This document shows, piece after piece, positions 1 through 10,000 of a stretch of DNA of 64,000 bases. Within the stretch, counting starts at the first letter, position 1; every line of letters starts with the position of its first letter. A program made the translations under genes and the position numbers. The stretch spans positions 78,632 to 142,631 of the forward strand of contig CAMVMF010000001.1 in the NCBI GenBank assembly GCA_947168515.1, in the 5' to 3' direction. The notes beneath the pieces are model-generated. The model was not told the origin of the DNA. It was given only the letters and a program-made list of their open reading frames with translations, and ran no database searches. The DNA comes from an uncultured Bacteroidales bacterium (GTDB lineage: Bacteria; Bacteroidota; Bacteroidia; Bacteroidales; P3).

Positions 1-447
1 GTCAATTTCCGTTCCTACTTCACCCCCCGTGGTGGCAAACTCACCCTCATACCCCAGTTCTATGCCCGTTTGGCTAGAAAGCCAGGTGGTTTTGACGAAT
101 GCGGATTCCATGAGCACACACTTGTTGGCGGACTCATGACGGGGCGACTGCTCGAAACCCAGATGCCCTTTGCGGGTGTGGTCAACACTTACGACCTCTC
201 GTACAATGCAGGTATCGCCCGCATAGACTTCCGCTACAACATTTGGGGCAAGAACTACCTCACCCTTATGGCCAATGCGCTCTTGAGCGAATCGATATTC
301 CAGCAAAGCAACCCTACTCGACTTCATACCGGAGTGGCACTGGCGTATACCTATAACAGTATCCTCGGTCCCTTGTCCGTTGACCTCCATTGGTCCTCTC
401 TGACCCACAAAGTGGGGGGATATTTCAGTCTCGGTTTTGACTTCTAG
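1..447 (+). CDS. C-terminal end of an outer-membrane beta-barrel protein (possibly patatin-like phospholipase), partial
   Basis: The reading frame is open from the first base of the window and ends in TAG, so only the last 148 residues are present and the start lies outside. The visible part alternates aromatic and polar residues in short strands separated by turns (for example YNAGIARIDFRYN and GPLSVDLHWSS) and ends in phenylalanine. That is the usual pattern for the last strands of an outer-membrane barrel recognised by the BAM complex. The GPLSVDL...Y-F-LGF ending resembles the Omp85-like C-terminal barrel of Bacteroidota patatin-family phospholipases. The catalytic part is not in the window, so the specific family is inferred and other barrel proteins remain possible. 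Confidence 0.6.
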   Translation, partial: VNFRSYFTPRGGKLTLIPQFYARLARKPGGFDECGFHEHTLVGGLMTGRLLETQMPFAGVVNTYDLSYNAGIARIDFRYNIWGKNYLTLMANALLSESIFQQSNPTRLHTGVALAYTYNSILGPLSVDLHWSSLTHKVGGYFSLGFDF

Positions 448-481
448 CACAATGTTATGCAACTATTTGTAAAATCACCTC

Positions 482-1213
482 ATGAATGTGAATTATAAAG
501 ACCAGAAAGAGACTGTTGCACTGCCTGTGGCAATAGGTTTCCTCCTGTTGTCCCTGACCTATGTGGGGGCCTTTGTGGCCATCATTGACGGCGGTCCGGC
601 TGCAAGGGTAGGGGGATGGGTCTTTGTGGCAGGCAAGGGGTGTATGCTGTTGTCCACGATATTGGGGGTGATGAGGTCGCCCCGATGGGGATGGAAACTA
701 TTTGTGGGACGGTATGTGTATGACTGGCATCGTCCGCGGAGGGCAGTGGTGCAGGCATTGGCCCGTTTTGGATGGGAAATGCCACAGTTATGGCTGGGAT
801 ATATGGTGTCGCAGTGGCGTGTGCTGACGGGGAGAATCGATGGGGTTCAGTATCTTGGTGGGGTTACCTTTGTGGTGGACCAGGAGCGGCACGACGGCAT
901 GTCTATGGGGCTGTCGTTGGGGTGTTTTGTGAATATATGGATTTCGGATGCCGTGGAGGCAGATTTCGAAAAACAGGTGCGTTTTCATTCTGGTCAACTC
1001 TTCATGCATGAGTTCGGCCACACGGTGGACAGCCTGCGATGGGGATGGCTCTACTTGTTGGTTGTGGGAATACCCAGCTACCTGAGCCAGGTGGCAGAGT
1101 TGGTCACCCATGGACGCCATCAGCACCAACACCTCTATGCCGAGCGTTGGGCCAACAAAAATGCCGAACACTATTTCGACATAGCAATGAGAGACTTGAC
1201 CCCTAAAAAATGA
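482..1213 (+). CDS. Membrane protein with HExxH (HEFGH) motif, function unknown
   Basis: The 243-residue product has two hydrophobic segments near the N terminus (about residues 14-35 and 43-62), a basic stretch (WHRPRRA), and a further hydrophobic segment at about 188-202. HEFGH at residues 176-180 has the form of a zinc-metallopeptidase HExxH motif and lies just before the last hydrophobic segment. A possible third ligand is in the C-terminal part (E or H in AERWANKNAEH). I do not recognise the family. A membrane-embedded metalloprotease is an inference from the motif and topology only. The gene starts 35 bp after the upstream barrel gene, so it may be its operon partner. Confidence 0.75.
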   Translation: MNVNYKDQKETVALPVAIGFLLLSLTYVGAFVAIIDGGPAARVGGWVFVAGKGCMLLSTILGVMRSPRWGWKLFVGRYVYDWHRPRRAVVQALARFGWEMPQLWLGYMVSQWRVLTGRIDGVQYLGGVTFVVDQERHDGMSMGLSLGCFVNIWISDAVEADFEKQVRFHSGQLFMHEFGHTVDSLRWGWLYLLVVGIPSYLSQVAELVTHGRHQHQHLYAERWANKNAEHYFDIAMRDLTPKK

Positions 1214-1256
1214 AATGACAAAATGGCAGGTTGGGGGATTGGAGGAATTGGAGAGG

Positions 1257-1328
1257 TCGGAGTGGTCGGAGTGGTCGGAGTAATCGGAGTATTCGGAGTA
1301 TTCGGAATAATCGGAGTAATCGGAGGGG
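1257..1328. repeat. Tandem 9-bp repeat array, locus A
   Basis: Eight contiguous units of the form TCGGAGTAA (variants TCGGAGTGG, TCGGAGTAT, TCGGAATAA, TCGGAGGGG) follow each other without gaps. The TCGGA core is kept and the last three or four bases vary. The same repeat, on the opposite strand, recurs at 37134-37220 and 41562-41651. The array ends 56 bp before the -7 element of gcvP. Confidence 0.85.
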
Positions 1329-1360
1329 GAGGTTTGGGGCGGGGGGCTTGAAAAACTTTT

Positions 1361-1392
1361 TTTGTATAAGTCAGTATTATTTTGTATTTTTG
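1361..1392 (+). promoter_or_regulatory. Bacteroidota-type promoter of gcvP
   Basis: TTTG at 1361-1364 and TATTTTTG at 1385-1392 match the -33 and -7 (TAnnTTTG) elements used by the primary sigma factor of Bacteroidota, with 20 bp between them. The gcvP start codon follows 47 bp later in an AT-rich leader. Confidence 0.7.
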
Positions 1393-1439
1393 TAAATTCA
1401 TTATTTGTGGATAAATATAAATAAATTAATAATAACTAT

Positions 1440-4289
1440 ATGATTAGCAACAATTTTACCCAGAGACACAATGGTGTGTGCAAGGCTTCCGAAGAGGAAA
1501 AAATGCTGAAGGAAATCGGTGTTGGCTCCATCGACGAACTGATTGACAAGGCCGTGCCCGCAGCCATTCGTCTGAAAGAACCGATGCCCATAGCCGATGG
1601 CATCAATGAGTATGAATTCCTCAGCCGCTGCCGTGAGTTGGCCCACAAGAACAAACTGTTCAAGACCTATATCGGCATGGGCTATTATAATACGATCACT
1701 CCTAGCGTCATCCAGCGCAATGTTTTTGAGAACGCCGGATGGTATACCGCCTATACCCCCTATCAGACCGAAATCAGCCAGGGTCGCTTGGAGGCTTTGA
1801 TGACCTACCAGACCATGGTGAGCGAGATGACCGGCATGCCCTTGAGCAATGCCAGTCTGCTGGACGAGGCCACTGCCGGTGGCGAGTGTATGCTGATGTT
1901 CTTTGCCCAGCGCAGCCGTCAAGCCCAGAAAGATGGTATTTGCAAAATCTTTGTGGACAACGGCCTCCTGCCCCAGACCCTCGACGTGATGCGCACCAAT
2001 GCCGCTCCGCGCAACATAGAGATTGTTACTGGCAATGTGGACGACTTTGATTTTGATGCCAAGCAGTACTTTGCTGTGATGGTGCAGAACCCCAACCAGT
2101 TCGGTGAAGTGCGCGACTACAGCGACTTCGTAGCCAAGTGCCACGAGAACAATATCTTTGTTGGTATGGCTACCGACCTGATGGCCCTTGCCATGGTGAA
2201 AACCCCCGGTGAGATGGGCGTGGACTGCTGCTTCGGCAACAATCAGCGTTTTGGCCTGCCCATGGGCTTTGGTGGCCCTCACGCCGGTTTCTATGCTTTT
2301 ACTGAGGATTTCAAGCGTGCTTTCCCCGGCCGTATCATTGGTTGGAGCATCGATGCCCAGGGCAATCCCGCCCTGCGTATGGCCCTAGGCATGCGTGAGC
2401 AGCACATCAAACGCGACAAAGCTACCTCCAATATATGCACCGCATCGGCCTTGCAGGCCATCATGAGTGGCTTCTATGCTGCCTATCACGGTCCCGAAGG
2501 AATTAGCCAGATTGCTCACCACATTCACAAGATGGCATCTAAGTTGGCTAAAGAGGCAGAGAAATATGGTTACAAACAGCACAATCGTGCCTTCTTCGAC
2601 ACTCTGGCCCTCCAGTGTCCTGTGAAGACCGAGGCCGTGAAGAAAGTGGCTTTGGCACATGAAATCAACTTCCGCTACATCTGCGAAGATTGTATTGGCA
2701 TCAGCCTGGATGAGACCACCAGCAAGGCCGACCTGCAGGAGATTATTAATGTGCTGGCTGAGGCTGCCGGCAAGAAGGCCGAAGAGCTGGTGTGCGACTG
2801 CAACTGCACTGCCGAGGATGCCACCCTCCCCGAAAAACTCCAGCGCAAGACTGCCTACCTGAAGCAGAAAGTCTTCAACACCTACCATAGCGAAACGGAA
2901 ATGATGCGCTACATGAAGAAACTTGAAGTGAAGGATTTGAGCCTGAACCGCGCCATGATTCCGCTGGGTAGCTGCACCATGAAGCTAAACGCTGCCGCTG
3001 AAATGATGCCCTTGAGCTGGGCCGAGTTTGGTGCCATCCACCCCTTTGCCCCTGCAGATCAGACACAGGGTTACACCGAGATGATTAACGAGATGGAAGA
3101 CCTGCTCTCCATCGTGACGGGTTTTGCCGGCGCATCGCTGCAGCCTAACTCGGGATCGGCTGGCGAGTACAGCGGCCTGACCGTTATTCGCAACTATCAT
3201 CTGGACCGTGGCGACAGCCACCGTAATATCTGCCTCATCCCCGCCAGTGCCCATGGCACCAACCCCGCCAGTGCTGCCAAGGCCGGTATGACCGTGGTAG
3301 TGGTGAAGTGCAACGAACGAGGCGATGTGGATATCGACGACCTGCGTGCCAAGGCAGAGCAGTACAAGGACAACCTCTCCTGCTTGATGATTACCTATCC
3401 TTCGACGCACGGAGCTTTCGAAGAGGGTATCCTCGAGATTATTGATATTATCCACCAAAACGGAGGCCTCGTCTACATGGACGGTGCCAATATGAACGGA
3501 CAGGTGGGTCTGACCAGTCCCGGCCATATGGGTGCCGACGTCTGCCATCTGAACCTCCACAAGACTTTTGCAGGGCCTCACGGTGGTGGCGGTTCTGGTG
3601 TTGGGCCCATCTGCGTAAGTGCCAAGTTGCTCGACTTCCTGCCCTCGCACGGTCAGGTGAAGGTGGGCGGTGCCAAGGGCAACGCCATGGCTGCCGCTCC
3701 TTATGGCAACGCCATGCTGTTCCCCATCAGCTACGGCTACCTGACGATGTTGGGCGGCAACGGTCTCACCGAGGCTACCCGCCATGCCATCCTCAACGCC
3801 AACTATATGCGTGCGCGTTTGCAGAAGTACTATAAGATACTGTACACCAACAAGAACGGAATGTGCGGACATGAGTTCATCGTTGACTTCAACGAGTTCA
3901 GCCTGAAGGTAAAGGTGGGCGACATTGCACGTCGTTTGGATGACTACGGTTTCCATGCTCCCACAGTTGCATTCCCCGTGCATAACACCTTGATGGTGGA
4001 ACCTACCGAGAGCGAGCCTCTGAGCGAGCTGGATCGTTTCTGCGATGCTCTGATTGCCATCCGTAAGGAGATTGACGATGTGATGAGCGGCAAGTATACC
4101 GAGGACAACAACCCCATTGCCAATGCCCCCCACACCATGCAGGTGGTCTGCGCAGAGGAGTGGAACTATCCCTACAGCCGTAAGGTGGCCGCCTTCCCCA
4201 TGGAGCATGAGGACAAGTACTGGCCTACCATCAGCAAGATCAACGATGCTGTTGGCGACCGTAACCTGATTGCTAACTGGCAGGAATAA
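1440..4289 (+). CDS. gcvP: Glycine dehydrogenase (decarboxylating), P-protein of the glycine cleavage system
   Basis: This 949-residue protein is the PLP-dependent decarboxylase of the glycine cleavage system. It takes CO2 from glycine and passes the aminomethyl group to the lipoyl arm of GcvH. It is the long single-chain form, with both halves of the P-protein in one polypeptide. The PLP-binding lysine is K708 in LNLHKTFAGPHGGGG, and the glycine-rich stretch after it is typical of the family. The N-terminal half carries the conserved YTPYQTEISQGR and FGGPHAGFYA segments. Length fits the family (about 950 residues). It stands alone, without gcvT or gcvH next to it, has its own promoter, and is followed by a clear terminator. 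Confidence 0.97.
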   Translation: MISNNFTQRHNGVCKASEEEKMLKEIGVGSIDELIDKAVPAAIRLKEPMPIADGINEYEFLSRCRELAHKNKLFKTYIGMGYYNTITPSVIQRNVFENAGWYTAYTPYQTEISQGRLEALMTYQTMVSEMTGMPLSNASLLDEATAGGECMLMFFAQRSRQAQKDGICKIFVDNGLLPQTLDVMRTNAAPRNIEIVTGNVDDFDFDAKQYFAVMVQNPNQFGEVRDYSDFVAKCHENNIFVGMATDLMALAMVKTPGEMGVDCCFGNNQRFGLPMGFGGPHAGFYAFTEDFKRAFPGRIIGWSIDAQGNPALRMALGMREQHIKRDKATSNICTASALQAIMSGFYAAYHGPEGISQIAHHIHKMASKLAKEAEKYGYKQHNRAFFDTLALQCPVKTEAVKKVALAHEINFRYICEDCIGISLDETTSKADLQEIINVLAEAAGKKAEELVCDCNCTAEDATLPEKLQRKTAYLKQKVFNTYHSETEMMRYMKKLEVKDLSLNRAMIPLGSCTMKLNAAAEMMPLSWAEFGAIHPFAPADQTQGYTEMINEMEDLLSIVTGFAGASLQPNSGSAGEYSGLTVIRNYHLDRGDSHRNICLIPASAHGTNPASAAKAGMTVVVVKCNERGDVDIDDLRAKAEQYKDNLSCLMITYPSTHGAFEEGILEIIDIIHQNGGLVYMDGANMNGQVGLTSPGHMGADVCHLNLHKTFAGPHGGGGSGVGPICVSAKLLDFLPSHGQVKVGGAKGNAMAAAPYGNAMLFPISYGYLTMLGGNGLTEATRHAILNANYMRARLQKYYKILYTNKNGMCGHEFIVDFNEFSLKVKVGDIARRLDDYGFHAPTVAFPVHNTLMVEPTESEPLSELDRFCDALIAIRKEIDDVMSGKYTEDNNPIANAPHTMQVVCAEEWNYPYSRKVAAFPMEHEDKYWPTISKINDAVGDRNLIANWQE

Positions 4290-4331
4290 ATGACATTTTG
4301 TACTCTGGTTCCATCCAGAGGACACTATAAG

Positions 4332-4362
4332 AAGCCGACTCTTTGCTGGGTCGGCTTTTTTT
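4332..4362 (+). terminator. Intrinsic terminator of gcvP
   Basis: AAGCCGAC (4332-4339) pairs perfectly with GTCGGCTT (4350-4357) around a 10-nt loop and is followed by a run of T. It lies 42 bp after the gcvP stop. Confidence 0.85.
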
Positions 4363-4373
4363 GTCTCGTGCCT

Positions 4374-4410
4374 AAGAACAAAACAAGCGGGCCTTTTTGG
4401 GTCCGCTTGT
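4374..4410 (-). terminator. Intrinsic terminator of clpC
   Basis: Read on the minus strand, ACAAGCGG (4410-4403) pairs with CCGCTTGT (4390-4383) and is followed by TTTTGTTCTT. It lies 58 bp after the clpC stop, so the convergent genes gcvP and clpC each have their own terminator. Confidence 0.75.
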
Positions 4411-4468
4411 CGGTTATTGTCCATCTGTTGGTGAACAACGGAAGGGAGAATGCTCTTTATAGTGGAGT

Positions 4469-7120
4469 TTAGGACAACACTTCGGCAGTGGGAGAGTTGG
4501 TGGCAGCATATTGGGCGTTGTCAAGCTGGGTGCTGGTGGGGCCTTTCTCTATGCTGAAAGAGAGTTTCTCGGTTGTTTTGTCGTCGGGGTCGATACAGGT
4601 GATGTGGATGGTGTCGCCTGGGAGGATGTCGGCTTTGATAATCTCGTCGGCGAGGTTGTCCTCAATGTAGCGTTGGATGGCGCGTTTGAGGGGTCGGGCA
4701 CCATACTGTTCGTCCCACCCTTTCTTGATGATGAAATCGCGGGCATTGTCGTCAATATCGATGTCGAAGCCCATGGATTTGATACGCTTGAAGAGCCCCT
4801 TGAGTTCGATATCAATAATCTTGTGTATATCAACGCGTTTTAGACTATTGAAAAACACGATATCGTCAATACGGTTGAGGAATTCTGGAGCAAAACGTTT
4901 CTTAAGTTCTTTGTCGATGACAGAGCGTTCTAACTGGTCTCGCTCGGCCTCGCGGGCGGAGGTGCTGAAGCCTACGCCGGTGCCGAAGTCTTTGAGCTGC
5001 CGGGTGCCGATGTTGGAAGTCATGATGATGATGGTGTTTTTGAAGTCGACTTTGCGGCCGAGACCGTCGGTGAGTTGACCATCGTCGAGGACCTGCAGCA
5101 GTACGTTGAAGACATCGGGATGGGCTTTTTCGATCTCGTCAAGAAGGACGATAGAGTAGGGTTTGCGTCGGACTTTTTCGGTGAGTTGGCCGCCCTCCTC
5201 ATAGCCTACATATCCCGGAGGTGCACCAATGAGGCGTGATACAGCGAATTTCTCCATATATTCGCTCATGTCGATACGAATCATGTTGGCTTCGCTCTCG
5301 AAGAGATATTTGGCGAGGACTTTGGTGAGATAGGTTTTGCCAACACCGGTGGGACCTACAAAGATGAAGGAACCGATGGGGCGGTTGGGGTCCTTGAGAC
5401 CGGCACGGTTTCGGCGGATGGCCTTGCATATCTGACTGACGGCTTGGTCTTGGCCAACCACGGAGCCTTGGATTTCGTCCTCCATGACCAGCAGGCGGTT
5501 GCCCTCGCTCTGTGCGATGCGTTGGACTGGGACCCCGGTCATCATAGCCACAACCTCGGCGACATCTTGGTCGGTAACCTGGACGCGTTTGTCGCGGTCG
5601 TTCACCTCCCACTCGTGTTTGCGTTCTGCCAGTTTGTCACGGAGCTGCCGTTCTTGGTCGCGGTATTCGGCGGCCTCGTTGTAATTCTTTTGGGCCAAAA
5701 CCTCTTTTTTGCATTTCTCTATGCGGGCAATCTCGCTTTCGAGAGCCACGATGTCTTCGGGCACTTGGACATTGGTGATGCGCACACGGGCCCCGGCCTC
5801 GTCGAGTGCATCGATGGCCTTATCGGGTAGGACACGGTCGCTGACATAGCGTTCGGTGAGTGTGATGCAGGCTTTGAGGGCATCATCGGTATACTGGACT
5901 AGATGGTGGTCTTCGTATTTAGACTTGATGTTGGTGAGGATAGAGAGGGTTTCCTCAGGAGAGGTAGCTTCGACGAGCACTTTCTGAAAACGGCGTTCGA
6001 GGGCTCCGTCTTTTTCGATATATTGTCGATACTCGTCGAGGGTGGTGGTTCCGATGCATTGGATTTCGCCGCGCGCGAGGGCGGGTTTGAACATATTGGA
6101 TGCATCGAGGGAGCCGCTGGCACTGCCGGCACCGACGATAGTGTGTATTTCGTCGATGAAGAGGATGATGTCGGGATTCTTCTCCAACTCGTTGAGGACG
6201 GCCTTCATGCGTTCCTCGAACTGGCCACGGTATTTGGTGCCGGCTACGAGGGAGGCGAGGTCGAGGGAGATGACGCGCTTGTCGTAGAGGGTGCGGGGCA
6301 CCTTGCCTTCGATGATGCGGAGTGCGAGTCCTTCGGCGATGGCACTCTTGCCGACACCGGGTTCGCCGATGAGGACGGGGTTGTTCTTCTTGCGTCGAGA
6401 GAGAATCTGGGCGATGCGTTCGAGTTCTTTTTCGCGGCCCACAATGGGGTCGAGTTTACCCTCTAGAGCCAGCTGGGTGAGGTCGCGGCCAAAATTTTCC
6501 AGAGCAGGTGTCTTGTTGTCGGATTTGCGTCCGTCGGGGTTGGCACGATATTGTCCGCCGGAAGGACGGTTGTCGTCATCGGGGTCGGCGTAAGGGTCGT
6601 CGTTGTCGTCCTCGCTGGTCTGGGCTCGGAAATCGGGTAGGGGAGAGGAGAAGTCGGACAAATTGGCCGAAGGGGGGAGGGACCCCTGTTGCTGGAGGTA
6701 GTTGATGCATCTGGCGTGGTTGATAGTATACTGGCCTAGCAGTTGAGCGACGAGGTTCTCTCCTTCTTGAAGGATGGCGAGGAGGATGTGTACGGTATGT
6801 ATTTCGGGAGATTTGAGCCGTGTGCTTTCGAGGAAGCTGAGGCGGAGGATTTTTTCGGACTGGCGGAGCATGGGGATTTCGCTGTCGGCAGAGTAGCGCA
6901 GGTCGCTGTCCATCTGTCCGATGGTGTTTTCGATTTTGGATTTGATGGCGGCGATGTCGGCACCCAGGTTCCGCAGCATGGAGACAGCGGAGCATTCGCT
7001 CTCGCGGATGATGCCGAGGAAGATGTGTTCCACCCCGATGGCGCCGTTTTTCAAACGGATGGCCTCGTCGCGGCTATTGGACAGGGCTAGTTTGGCGTGT
7101 TCTGTTAGTTTAGGTTCCAT
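4469..7120 (-). CDS. clpC: ATP-dependent Clp protease ATP-binding subunit ClpC
   Basis: This HSP100/AAA+ unfoldase feeds substrates to the ClpP protease. It has an N-terminal Clp repeat domain ([15 protein letters not shown]...GVEHIFLGI), a first AAA+ module with Walker A GEPGVGKS, a middle region with a UVR-like segment ([18 protein letters not shown]), a second AAA+ module with Walker A GPTGVGKT and the pore loop GYVGYEEGG, and a C-terminal D2 domain. I start it at [10 protein letters not shown] (883 residues). The frame extends 41 codons further upstream, but that part resembles no Clp N terminus and would overlap the TACTTTTG promoter element. It is convergent with gcvP and divergent from gyrA. 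Confidence 0.95.
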   Translation of the reverse strand: MEPKLTEHAKLALSNSRDEAIRLKNGAIGVEHIFLGIIRESECSAVSMLRNLGADIAAIKSKIENTIGQMDSDLRYSADSEIPMLRQSEKILRLSFLESTRLKSPEIHTVHILLAILQEGENLVAQLLGQYTINHARCINYLQQQGSLPPSANLSDFSSPLPDFRAQTSEDDNDDPYADPDDDNRPSGGQYRANPDGRKSDNKTPALENFGRDLTQLALEGKLDPIVGREKELERIAQILSRRKKNNPVLIGEPGVGKSAIAEGLALRIIEGKVPRTLYDKRVISLDLASLVAGTKYRGQFEERMKAVLNELEKNPDIILFIDEIHTIVGAGSASGSLDASNMFKPALARGEIQCIGTTTLDEYRQYIEKDGALERRFQKVLVEATSPEETLSILTNIKSKYEDHHLVQYTDDALKACITLTERYVSDRVLPDKAIDALDEAGARVRITNVQVPEDIVALESEIARIEKCKKEVLAQKNYNEAAEYRDQERQLRDKLAERKHEWEVNDRDKRVQVTDQDVAEVVAMMTGVPVQRIAQSEGNRLLVMEDEIQGSVVGQDQAVSQICKAIRRNRAGLKDPNRPIGSFIFVGPTGVGKTYLTKVLAKYLFESEANMIRIDMSEYMEKFAVSRLIGAPPGYVGYEEGGQLTEKVRRKPYSIVLLDEIEKAHPDVFNVLLQVLDDGQLTDGLGRKVDFKNTIIIMTSNIGTRQLKDFGTGVGFSTSAREAERDQLERSVIDKELKKRFAPEFLNRIDDIVFFNSLKRVDIHKIIDIELKGLFKRIKSMGFDIDIDDNARDFIIKKGWDEQYGARPLKRAIQRYIEDNLADEIIKADILPGDTIHITCIDPDDKTTEKLSFSIEKGPTSTQLDNAQYAATNSPTAEVLS

Positions 7121-7138
7121 AATAATTAATTGACGATG

Positions 7139-7146
7139 CAAAAGTA
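7139..7146 (-). promoter_or_regulatory. -7 promoter element of clpC
   Basis: TACTTTTG on the minus strand matches TAnnTTTG and ends 18 bp before the chosen clpC start. No clear -33 TTTG was found. The element supports the shorter ClpC start. Confidence 0.5.
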
Positions 7147-7308
7147 CAACAAAAACTCGAAATAGAATGGTAGTCGAAATGTTTGTTTTCAACAGATACC
7201 TGTTTAATGAGTTATTCCTTATCAAAAAGCATGCCATGGGCAATATGTTACTGGAATAAATGTTGATAAAATGGTGCTAAGGAATAATGTTAAATGGAAA
7301 AAAAATCG

Positions 7309-7316
7309 TATCTTTG
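7309..7316 (+). promoter_or_regulatory. -7 promoter element of gyrA
   Basis: TATCTTTG matches TAnnTTTG and lies 63 bp before the gyrA start in an AT-rich divergent intergenic region shared with clpC. Confidence 0.6.
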
Positions 7317-7379
7317 TACATTATATAAGAATGTGATTTTGCATTTTATAATTGAAATACAATAATATATACATAGAAG

Positions 7380-9923
7380 ATGATTTCTGAAAACGAAAAA
7401 ATCACGCGCGTAGACATTGAAACTACTATGAAATCGGCCTACATTGACTATGCAATGTCGGTAATCGTGTCGCGAGCGTTGCCCGATGTGCGAGACGGAA
7501 TGAAGCCTGTACAGCGCAGGATACTGTTTGCCATGAACGACATGGGCATGTACTACAACACCCCCTATAGAAAATCTGCCACCGTGGTCGGCGAGGTGCT
7601 GGGTCAGTATCACCCACACGGCGACTCATCGGTGTATGGCGCCATGGTGCGCTTGGCTCAGGAATGGAATATGCGTTATCCGCTGGTGGACGGCCAAGGA
7701 AACTTTGGCAGCATCGACGGCGACAGCCCTGCAGCCATGCGTTACACTGAGTGCCGTATGGAACAGATGGCCAATGATATTTTGGCAGACATCAAGAAAA
7801 ACACGGTAGACATGATGCCCACCTACACCAACGAACGCGAGGAACCCACAGTGCTGCCTACCCGTGTTCCCAACTTGTTGGTGAATGGGTCGAGCGGTAT
7901 TGCGGTAGGCATGGCAACCAACATGCCCACGCACAACCTGCGCGAGGTATTGGACGGGTGTATAGCTTATATAGACAACAACGACATCACCACGGAAGAG
8001 CTGATGCAGTATGTGAAGGCACCGGACTTTCCCGGCGGCGGCACCATTTATGGCTACAACGGTGTAAAGGAGGCTTATAGTACCGGCCGCGGTAGCATCG
8101 TGTTGCGTGCCGACACTTCTATTGATGTGGATAATAAAGGTAGGAACATTATTGTTGCCCACACTATCCCTTATGGTGTGAACAAGAGCGAGATGATTAA
8201 ACGCCAGGCTCAGTTGGTGAAGGAGGGCAAGATTGTTGGCATTACCGACATCCGTGACGAAAGCGACAAAGACGGTATCCGGGTGGTGTATATGCTGCGT
8301 CACGATGTGGTGCCCAAAGTGATACTGAATAAGTTGTTTCAGTTAAGCGAGTTGCAGAGCTCTTTTGCGGTGAACAATATCGCACTGGTGCATGGTCGGC
8401 CCATGCTGCTGAATCTGAAAGACCTGATTCGCAACTTTGTGGAGCATCGCGAGGATGTGGTGACTCGCCGCACTAAGTTTGAGATGGAGGAGGCCGAAAA
8501 AAGGGCCCACCTATTGGAGGGTTTCCTTCGTGCTATAGACATCATTGACGAAATCATCCAGATGATCAAGCAGTCGGCCACAGTGGATGCTGCCAAGCAG
8601 AGTTTGATGGACCGCTGGAACTTCAGTGAATTGCAGGCTCAGGCCATTGTTGAGATGCGTCTGCGTCAGCTGACCGGACTGGAACATCAGAAATTGCAGG
8701 ATGAATATGACGAAAAGATGCGCTTTATTGCCCGTTGCAAGGAGATTTTGGGCGACCGCAATGTACTGTTTGGCGTCATCAAAGACGAGCTGACCGAAAT
8801 CCGCGAGAAATATGGCGATGAACGCCGCACGGCAATCAGCTATGAGGCCTCCAATTTCCGTATAGAAGATACCATCCCTGATGACGAAGTGGTCATCACC
8901 ATTTCGCATATGGGATACATAAAACGCACTTTGCTGAGCGAATACCGCGCCCAAACCCGCGGTGGTGTTGGATCGAAGGGCAGCTCGGTGCGTACCGAAG
9001 ATTTTGTGGAACACATCTTTATGTGTACTAACCATAACTATTTGCTGTTCTTCACCGAGAAGGGACGCTGCTATTGGATGCGAGCCTTTGAGGTGCCCGA
9101 AGGCGAGAAAAATGCTAAGGGACGTCCTATCTTGAACATGATTAATATTGAGCCGGACGACAAAGTGAAGGCTTATGTGAATGTGGAGACCCTAAGCGAC
9201 GAGGACTACCTGAAGGGTCATTCGATAGTGATGTGTACGAAGAACGGTATTGTTAAGAAGTCTCTGCTGGAGAATTATTCGCATCCTCGTGCCAAGGGCA
9301 TCATTGCCGTGGGTATCAGAGAGGGCGACGAGCTGATTGCAGCCTGTCTGACAGACGGCAAGAGCGAGATCCTGCTTGCTTCGAAGAAGGGTAAGGTGAT
9401 GCGTTGCAATGAGGATGAGTTCCGTGAGATGGGACGTGGAGCAAGCGGTGTGAGAGGCATCACCCTGGAGCCGGAAGACGATGAAGTTATCGGTATGCTG
9501 GTTTCGAATGACGAGAATGAAGACATATTGGTGGTTAGCGAAACCGGTTTTGGCAAGCGCTCCAAGTTGAATGAGTACCGCAAGACCAAACGTGGCAGCA
9601 AGGGCGTGATGACCATGAAGTTGACCGACAAAACCGGTGGCATAATCTCACTGACCAATGTCAATGACGACGAAGACTTGATGATAATCAACCGTAGTGG
9701 AATCACTATCAGAATGAAGATTAGTGAGTTGCGTGTTCTCGGGCGCAATACCCAAGGTGTCAGACTGATAAACTTGCGCGGTAAGGATTTCATTGCTTCC
9801 ATCACCAAGGTACCTACCGAAAACGATGAAGAAAGTATGGAAAATGAGCAGCAAGATGGTGCAGTAAACACAGATAATCAGCCATCTCAAGAGAACCCGG
9901 ATACACCGCAGGATGCGCAGTAG
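7380..9923 (+). CDS. gyrA: DNA gyrase subunit A
   Basis: This 847-residue type IIA topoisomerase subunit cleaves and religates DNA. The catalytic tyrosine is Y122 (AAMRYTECR), the same number as in E. coli. The N-terminal winged-helix region reads [17 protein letters not shown] at 78-94. The C-terminal domain has six-bladed pinwheel repeats and a GyrA-box-like [10 protein letters not shown], which argues for GyrA rather than ParC. Residue 87 is Gly where E. coli has Asp; S83 is kept. The C-terminal tail is acidic and polar (about 30 residues), as often in gyrases. A TPR protein gene follows 77 bp downstream. Confidence 0.96.
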   Translation: MISENEKITRVDIETTMKSAYIDYAMSVIVSRALPDVRDGMKPVQRRILFAMNDMGMYYNTPYRKSATVVGEVLGQYHPHGDSSVYGAMVRLAQEWNMRYPLVDGQGNFGSIDGDSPAAMRYTECRMEQMANDILADIKKNTVDMMPTYTNEREEPTVLPTRVPNLLVNGSSGIAVGMATNMPTHNLREVLDGCIAYIDNNDITTEELMQYVKAPDFPGGGTIYGYNGVKEAYSTGRGSIVLRADTSIDVDNKGRNIIVAHTIPYGVNKSEMIKRQAQLVKEGKIVGITDIRDESDKDGIRVVYMLRHDVVPKVILNKLFQLSELQSSFAVNNIALVHGRPMLLNLKDLIRNFVEHREDVVTRRTKFEMEEAEKRAHLLEGFLRAIDIIDEIIQMIKQSATVDAAKQSLMDRWNFSELQAQAIVEMRLRQLTGLEHQKLQDEYDEKMRFIARCKEILGDRNVLFGVIKDELTEIREKYGDERRTAISYEASNFRIEDTIPDDEVVITISHMGYIKRTLLSEYRAQTRGGVGSKGSSVRTEDFVEHIFMCTNHNYLLFFTEKGRCYWMRAFEVPEGEKNAKGRPILNMINIEPDDKVKAYVNVETLSDEDYLKGHSIVMCTKNGIVKKSLLENYSHPRAKGIIAVGIREGDELIAACLTDGKSEILLASKKGKVMRCNEDEFREMGRGASGVRGITLEPEDDEVIGMLVSNDENEDILVVSETGFGKRSKLNEYRKTKRGSKGVMTMKLTDKTGGIISLTNVNDDEDLMIINRSGITIRMKISELRVLGRNTQGVRLINLRGKDFIASITKVPTENDEESMENEQQDGAVNTDNQPSQENPDTPQDAQ

Positions 9924-10000
9924 GGGACGGGATGCAATAATTTAACATTTAAGTGTACAAAATAGAAAGAAAATAAAATCAAAACTCTAAACTCAACAAA

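Larger units (their letters stand above)
1214..1439. other. Intergenic region with 9-bp repeat array and gcvP promoter
   Basis: This 226-bp stretch holds no convincing gene. It contains eight head-to-tail 9-bp units (1257-1328, annotated separately) and then the promoter elements of gcvP. A reading frame on the minus strand through the repeats gives only low-complexity Thr-Pro triplets. Confidence 0.6.

Noticed and set aside
1171..1401. Thr-Pro-rich minus-strand frame through repeat array A
   Set aside because: The protein sequence is a direct consequence of the 9-bp repeat; no start context, and it overlaps the gcvP promoter.
2985..4424. 479-codon frame antisense to gcvP
   Set aside because: GcvP is unmistakable on the plus strand. 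The antisense frame crosses both terminators after gcvP and clpC.
4290..4472. 60-codon frame after gcvP
   Set aside because: It covers two terminator hairpins and has no protein-like pattern.
7121..7243. 41-codon N-terminal extension of ClpC
   Set aside because: It includes the likely promoter element and has no Clp N-domain features. [10 protein letters not shown] is the usual beginning.
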